Origin: an uncultured Collinsella sp.
Lineage (GTDB): Bacteria; Actinomycetota; Coriobacteriia; Coriobacteriales; Coriobacteriaceae
Reading direction: 5' to 3'
Length of the DNA stretch: 64,000 nt
Assembly: GCA_900762355.1 (NCBI GenBank)
Contig: CAAFGE010000041.1
Location: forward strand, 3,485 to 67,484
The stretch's first letter is position 1; the number at the start of each line of letters is the position of its first letter. The position numbers were made by a program, and so were the translations under genes. The notes beneath the pieces are model-generated. The model was not told the DNA's origin. It was given only the letters and a program-made list of their open reading frames with translations, and searched no databases. This document shows, piece by piece, positions 60,703-64,000 of the stretch.

Positions 60703-62058
60703 CTACTTCGGTGCATTCCCGCTGCGGTCGCGCTCGCTTTGCTCTACGCGCCACTCTTCCCAGCCGCGCCCGGCAGGCTGCCAGAACGCACCGCGCTCCA
60801 GCCCCTCGGGCAAATAGCGCTGATCGACCCAGCCTTCGGGATAATCGTGCGGGTATTTATACACACCGTAGTCGTCGCTGCCTGGGCGATGGCGATCGCG
60901 CAGATAACTCGGCACCTCGCGAAGCCCACTAGAATGGATATCGGCCAGCGCCGCATCGATCGAAGCCTCACACGCGTTGGATTTAGGGGCCAAACACACA
61001 TAGAGTGCAGCCTGAGCCAGGTTAATGCGGCACTCGGGATAGCCAATGACCTCGGCAGACTTAAACGCGGCATGTGCCACCAAAAGCGCCTGCGGGTCGG
61101 CGTTGCCAACGTCCTCAGAAGCATGAATCATAATACGGCGAGCGATAAACTTAGGATCCTCCCCAGCATCGATCATGCGCGCGAGCCAATAGATCGTGGC
61201 ATCGGGGTCGCTACCGCGCATAGACTTAATAAACGCACTGATGATGTCATAGTGCATGTCGCCGTTTTTGTCATACGAAAATCCACGACGCGGATTGGCA
61301 ATCTTTACGTCATCCACGGTAATGGGATAACGCTCCCCCGCCGCGGGCGCTGGCGTCCCTTCGGTATCGGGACGCGTTACGGCAATCTCGCTCGCAAGTT
61401 CGAGCGTCGTGAGCGCCGAGCGAGCGTCACCCGCTGCCAGCGTGCAGATGGTCTTAACCGTATCCTCATCGGCCGAGAACTTGCCGTTCAAACCCTGCGG
61501 CGCCTCGAGCGCACGCTCGATAAGCGTGGCGATATCCTCGTCTTTAAGATGCTCCAGCTCCACCACGCGACCGCGCGAGAGCAATGCCGAGTTGACCTCG
61601 AAGTACGGATTCTCCGTCGTGGCGCCAATCATAATGACGGTACGGTTCTCAACTGCATGCAGCAGGGCATCCTGCTGCGACTTAGAGAAGCGGTGAATCT
61701 CATCGATGAATAGAATGGTGCGGCGGTCGTACGTATTCAGGCGCGTCTTGGCCTCGTCAATCACGCAGCGCAAGTCCTTCACGGTGCCCGTCACAGCGCT
61801 GACCTCGACAAACTCGCTCTTGGTATGGTTGGCGATAATGTGGGCCAGCGTCGTCTTGCCCGTACCGGCAGGCCCGTACAGAATCACGCTCGAAAGCACG
61901 TCGTGCTCGATCGCGGCACGCAGCCATGAGCCCTTACCGACGGCCTTTTGCTGGCCCACGTACTCATCGAGCGAATTGGGGCGCATGCGCACCGCGAGCG
62001 GCGCATTTCTAAAGGAACGCTCGCGAGTCGAGGCAGAAAATAGGTCGTCCATAGCCAT
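60703..62058 (-). CDS. rarA: Replication-associated recombination protein A (RarA/MgsA)
   Basis: An AAA+ ATPase of 451 residues acting at stalled forks. Walker A is YGPAGTGKTTLAHIIA, Walker B ILFIDEIHRFSK, sensor 1 IGATTENPYFEVN, and the C-terminal half has the RarA-type helical region (DPDATIYWLARMIDAGEDPK, IMIHASEDVGNADPQAL). The start is unsure between ATG 62058 and 62052; both have weak ribosome sites. Confidence 0.94.
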   Translation of the reverse strand: MAMDDLFSASTRERSFRNAPLAVRMRPNSLDEYVGQQKAVGKGSWLRAAIEHDVLSSVILYGPAGTGKTTLAHIIANHTKSEFVEVSAVTGTVKDLRCVIDEAKTRLNTYDRRTILFIDEIHRFSKSQQDALLHAVENRTVIMIGATTENPYFEVNSALLSRGRVVELEHLKDEDIATLIERALEAPQGLNGKFSADEDTVKTICTLAAGDARSALTTLELASEIAVTRPDTEGTPAPAAGERYPITVDDVKIANPRRGFSYDKNGDMHYDIISAFIKSMRGSDPDATIYWLARMIDAGEDPKFIARRIMIHASEDVGNADPQALLVAHAAFKSAEVIGYPECRINLAQAALYVCLAPKSNACEASIDAALADIHSSGLREVPSYLRDRHRPGSDDYGVYKYPHDYPEGWVDQRYLPEGLERGAFWQPAGRGWEEWRVEQSERDRSGNAPK

Positions 62059-62112
62059 CCCGTGTATCAATCAAATTCTTTGTCCGTCAACAGTATACCG
62101 AAAAGATACGAA

Positions 62113-63360
62113 CTACCGTTCGTTAATATAGGTGCGATGCGGAAACTTTAGACCCGGGAATAGCTTGCTCGTAAGCTCACAGAAATAGCCGTCCGTCATG
62201 CTCGCAATGTAGTCCACCACGGCTTGATCCTTGTCGTCCTGCCAGGCATACGTGCGGTCGTAGTAGGAAAGTTGCTGATCAATGCGCGAAATGTGGTGCT
62301 TAAAGATGTAAGAGGACTCGTCGCCCTCATGTAAATCTTGCAGGCAACGGTCATAAAGCTTTTCGAACGCCTCGCGTAGCTCCGTCTCGGAATCGCCCTC
62401 GATACCGCCCTTACTATAGATCTTCTCGTAGTTCTCGCGCTTGGCCCGGCGGATTTCTTCAAACAGTTCCTCGCTCATCTTGATACGCGGCTTGCCGTAG
62501 CTATGTTCAACGATATCGATGGAAGCGTGTGTGAGAATCCAGCTGTTATAGGCGCCGCCCCGGCCATCGTCAAAAGCGCCGGGCGAAAGCAGGCCCGCCG
62601 CGATAGCATCCTGGCGATCGCGACCGACGTAGGCGAGGATATCCGAGATGCGCACGACGCAACCCTCGAGCGTCATAGGGCGCAGATGCTCAATCGCACC
62701 ATAGCCCGTGGCGATGCAATCCTCGACCGTCTGGTCAAACTGGTCAAAGGATGCCATGTCCGACAGCTCAAACACGCGCTGCTCGTACTCGCCGTTATGG
62801 CACAGCGCGCCGTCGAGCGTCTGAAGCGACACGTTGCGGCCATAGAGCGCATCGAGCACGCGCACCGACTGCACGTTATGGAAAAAGAAGCGGCCGGTAC
62901 GCTCATGATAGATATCATTGAGGAACCGCTCGCCGGCGTGGCCGAAGGGCGTATGTCCCAGGTCATGACCCAGACCAATTGCCTCAATCAGGTCGCAATT
63001 GAGCCCCAAGGCGCGACCGATATCGCGCGCAATGCGCGACACAAGCTGCACATGCAGGCCACGGCGCGACAGGTCATCGTTGCTGCGGAAGCTAAAGACC
63101 TGCGTTTTGCCTGCATATCGGGTGTATGCCGGCAGATGGAGGATTTTTTCGGTATCGCGCATAAAGCTTGGGCGCATAAGCGTGCCCCTGTCCGCGGCAC
63201 GGTCGATACGACGAATGACCTGGTCGTCGTCGCAACGATACGGATTGACAGCGCCCGAAGCGCGATCGGCGGCAATGCGCTCGATGAGCTCGGGTGACAA
63301 CGCCGAGGGAATACGGTCCATACGCGCCTTGATGGCGGCCGTTTCTTGATTAGTTGCCAT
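62113..63360 (-). CDS. dgt: Deoxyguanosinetriphosphate triphosphohydrolase-like protein
   Basis: A 415-residue HD-domain hydrolase. The metal site is GLGHDLGHTPFGHAGERFLN near residue 140, preceded by the typical RGLHVQLVSRIARDIGRALG; VVRISDILAYVGRDRQDAI carries the second Asp. The family removes triphosphate from dGTP or other dNTPs. AAGGAGC precedes the ATG at 63360. Confidence 0.92.
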   Translation of the reverse strand: MATNQETAAIKARMDRIPSALSPELIERIAADRASGAVNPYRCDDDQVIRRIDRAADRGTLMRPSFMRDTEKILHLPAYTRYAGKTQVFSFRSNDDLSRRGLHVQLVSRIARDIGRALGLNCDLIEAIGLGHDLGHTPFGHAGERFLNDIYHERTGRFFFHNVQSVRVLDALYGRNVSLQTLDGALCHNGEYEQRVFELSDMASFDQFDQTVEDCIATGYGAIEHLRPMTLEGCVVRISDILAYVGRDRQDAIAAGLLSPGAFDDGRGGAYNSWILTHASIDIVEHSYGKPRIKMSEELFEEIRRAKRENYEKIYSKGGIEGDSETELREAFEKLYDRCLQDLHEGDESSYIFKHHISRIDQQLSYYDRTYAWQDDKDQAVVDYIASMTDGYFCELTSKLFPGLKFPHRTYINER

Positions 63361-63391
63361 GGCATGCTCCTTAAGAAGGATGCGCAATCGG

Positions 63392-63814
63392 TTACAGCGT
63401 GCAGCCCACGACCTCGATTATGGCAAAAATCGGCACCAAAAACGGGAGCAATGGCAGGGAGCGTGATTTTGTGAAGAGGCAGGAGAGGGCAAGGACCAGG
63501 AGCGAAACGGCAAATGCCACGATGCCGCCCATAGGGTCGAGCGTGCAAAGCGCGAAGAGTGCTTTGGCGTCCCCCATGCCAATCCCCGGGGCTTGACGAA
63601 GGCGCCGCCAGAGCGACTCAGTAAGCACAAGGGCAAGGTAGACGATGACCGCAAGACCGGCATGATCAAGTGCAGTGTTAACGCCCCTGTCGAGCCAAAC
63701 GCCCGCCAACGCCGCCACGGCACATGCGCCGGCAAGCCCATTGGGAAACCGTCGCTCTCGGGCATCAATTGCCACGCCGGCAAAGATGCAAATCCAAAAC
63801 GGGATATAGACCAT
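63392..63814 (-). CDS. Small A24-family prepilin peptidase-like protein
   Basis: A 140-residue membrane protein with four hydrophobic spans. The two aspartates of the family are in AIDARERRFPN and in GIGMGDAKALFALC (the GxGD motif). It has only the peptidase core without the N-terminal methylase or cysteine region, like CpaA/TadV proteins. GAGGAGGAG precedes the ATG at 63814. No pilus genes are in the window, so its substrate is unknown. Confidence 0.85.
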   Translation of the reverse strand: MVYIPFWICIFAGVAIDARERRFPNGLAGACAVAALAGVWLDRGVNTALDHAGLAVIVYLALVLTESLWRRLRQAPGIGMGDAKALFALCTLDPMGGIVAFAVSLLVLALSCLFTKSRSLPLLPFLVPIFAIIEVVGCTL

Positions 63815-63866
63815 CGGACTCCTCCTCGAGCTGCATCGCAAAAACAAAAACCACCACACAGGTGCC

Positions 63867-64000
63867 TGTGAACTGCCTCCCATTTCTTGGACATCGGGAA
63901 ATGGGAGGTTTTCCATGAGTATAGATCTCAGGTCGAAGCACGACCTGGAGTCCAGGAGGCGGGCCGTCGAGCTCTTCGACGCCGGCGTCGGCTGCAAGCC
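63867..64000 (+). mobile_element. Left end of an IS3-type insertion sequence
   Basis: From 63867 the sequence TGTGAACTGCCTCCCATTTC followed by TTGGACA resembles the terminal inverted repeat of IS3/IS150-group elements as I know them. Bases 63876-63886 also pair perfectly with 63898-63908 as an 11-bp hairpin. A transposase-type frame starts at 63915 and leaves the window, so the right end is not visible. Confidence 0.65.
63915..64000 (+). CDS. IS3-type transposase OrfA, N-terminal fragment (cut by window)
   Basis: An ATG at 63915 with GGGAGG upstream opens a frame reading MSIDLRSKHDLESRRRAVEL then FDAGVGCK, which looks like the first helix of the helix-turn-helix of an IS3-family OrfA. Only 28 codons lie inside the window. 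Confidence 0.6.
   Translation, partial: MSIDLRSKHDLESRRRAVELFDAGVGCK

Overview
The window is a 64 kb piece of a G+C-rich, low-redundancy bacterial chromosome. The housekeeping gene order on the minus strand (alaS-ruvX-mltG-yqeG-aroK-aroB-pepP-efp-asp23-nusB-xseB-tlyA-nadK-recN), single-chain Fe-S serine dehydratase, fructose PTS and sigma-B-type stress module fit a Gram-positive anaerobe of the class Coriobacteriia, most likely Collinsella or a close relative. That assignment is inference from gene content recalled from the group; there is no rRNA gene here to settle it.

Layout. 1-10.2 kb: gltX (cut by the window start), metK, sdaA, an L,D-transpeptidase and a MacA/MacB-type efflux system. 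10.3-32.1 kb: a visibly G+C-richer cobalamin island. Seventeen tightly overlapping minus-strand genes (cobM to cbiJ) encode almost the whole anaerobic corrin ring pathway plus nucleotide-loop assembly. Divergently, behind a strong promoter and a cobalamin riboswitch, lie an exported CbiK-like cobaltochelatase lipoprotein, a small lipoprotein and a BtuF/FecCD/BtuD-type ABC importer. The island is edged on the left by the wreck of an IS21-type transposase and on both sides by copies of one palindromic repeat family. 32.2-36 kb: a TetR regulator with its own palindrome, a flippase-like membrane protein, two identical tandem tRNA-Glu(CUC) genes and cca. 36-44 kb: a sugar PTS block (two 1-phosphofructokinase paralogues, ptsI, ptsH, a fructose EIIBCA) with a divergent RpiR-family regulator. 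44-63.4 kb: DNA repair, translation, shikimate, cell-wall and stress-sigma genes, nearly all on the minus strand in overlapping runs. 63.4-64 kb: a small prepilin-peptidase-like gene and the left end of an IS3-type element running off the window.

How the genes work together. The corrin operon could take cobalt-precorrin intermediates to adenosylcobalamin, except that cbiL (C20 methylation) survives only as an in-frame internally deleted remnant of 77 residues, and the only chelatase present carries a Tat/lipoprotein signal and should act outside the membrane. Either another cbiL and a cytosolic chelatase exist elsewhere, or the operon now serves salvage of imported corrinoids. The riboswitch-controlled half looks like a corrinoid, cobalt or tetrapyrrole uptake system. 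Other odd points are a 3-dehydroquinate synthase homologue that has lost the family's usual active-site motifs, a CobU-like/CobC fusion, and a large nested inverted repeat in the sdaA leader.
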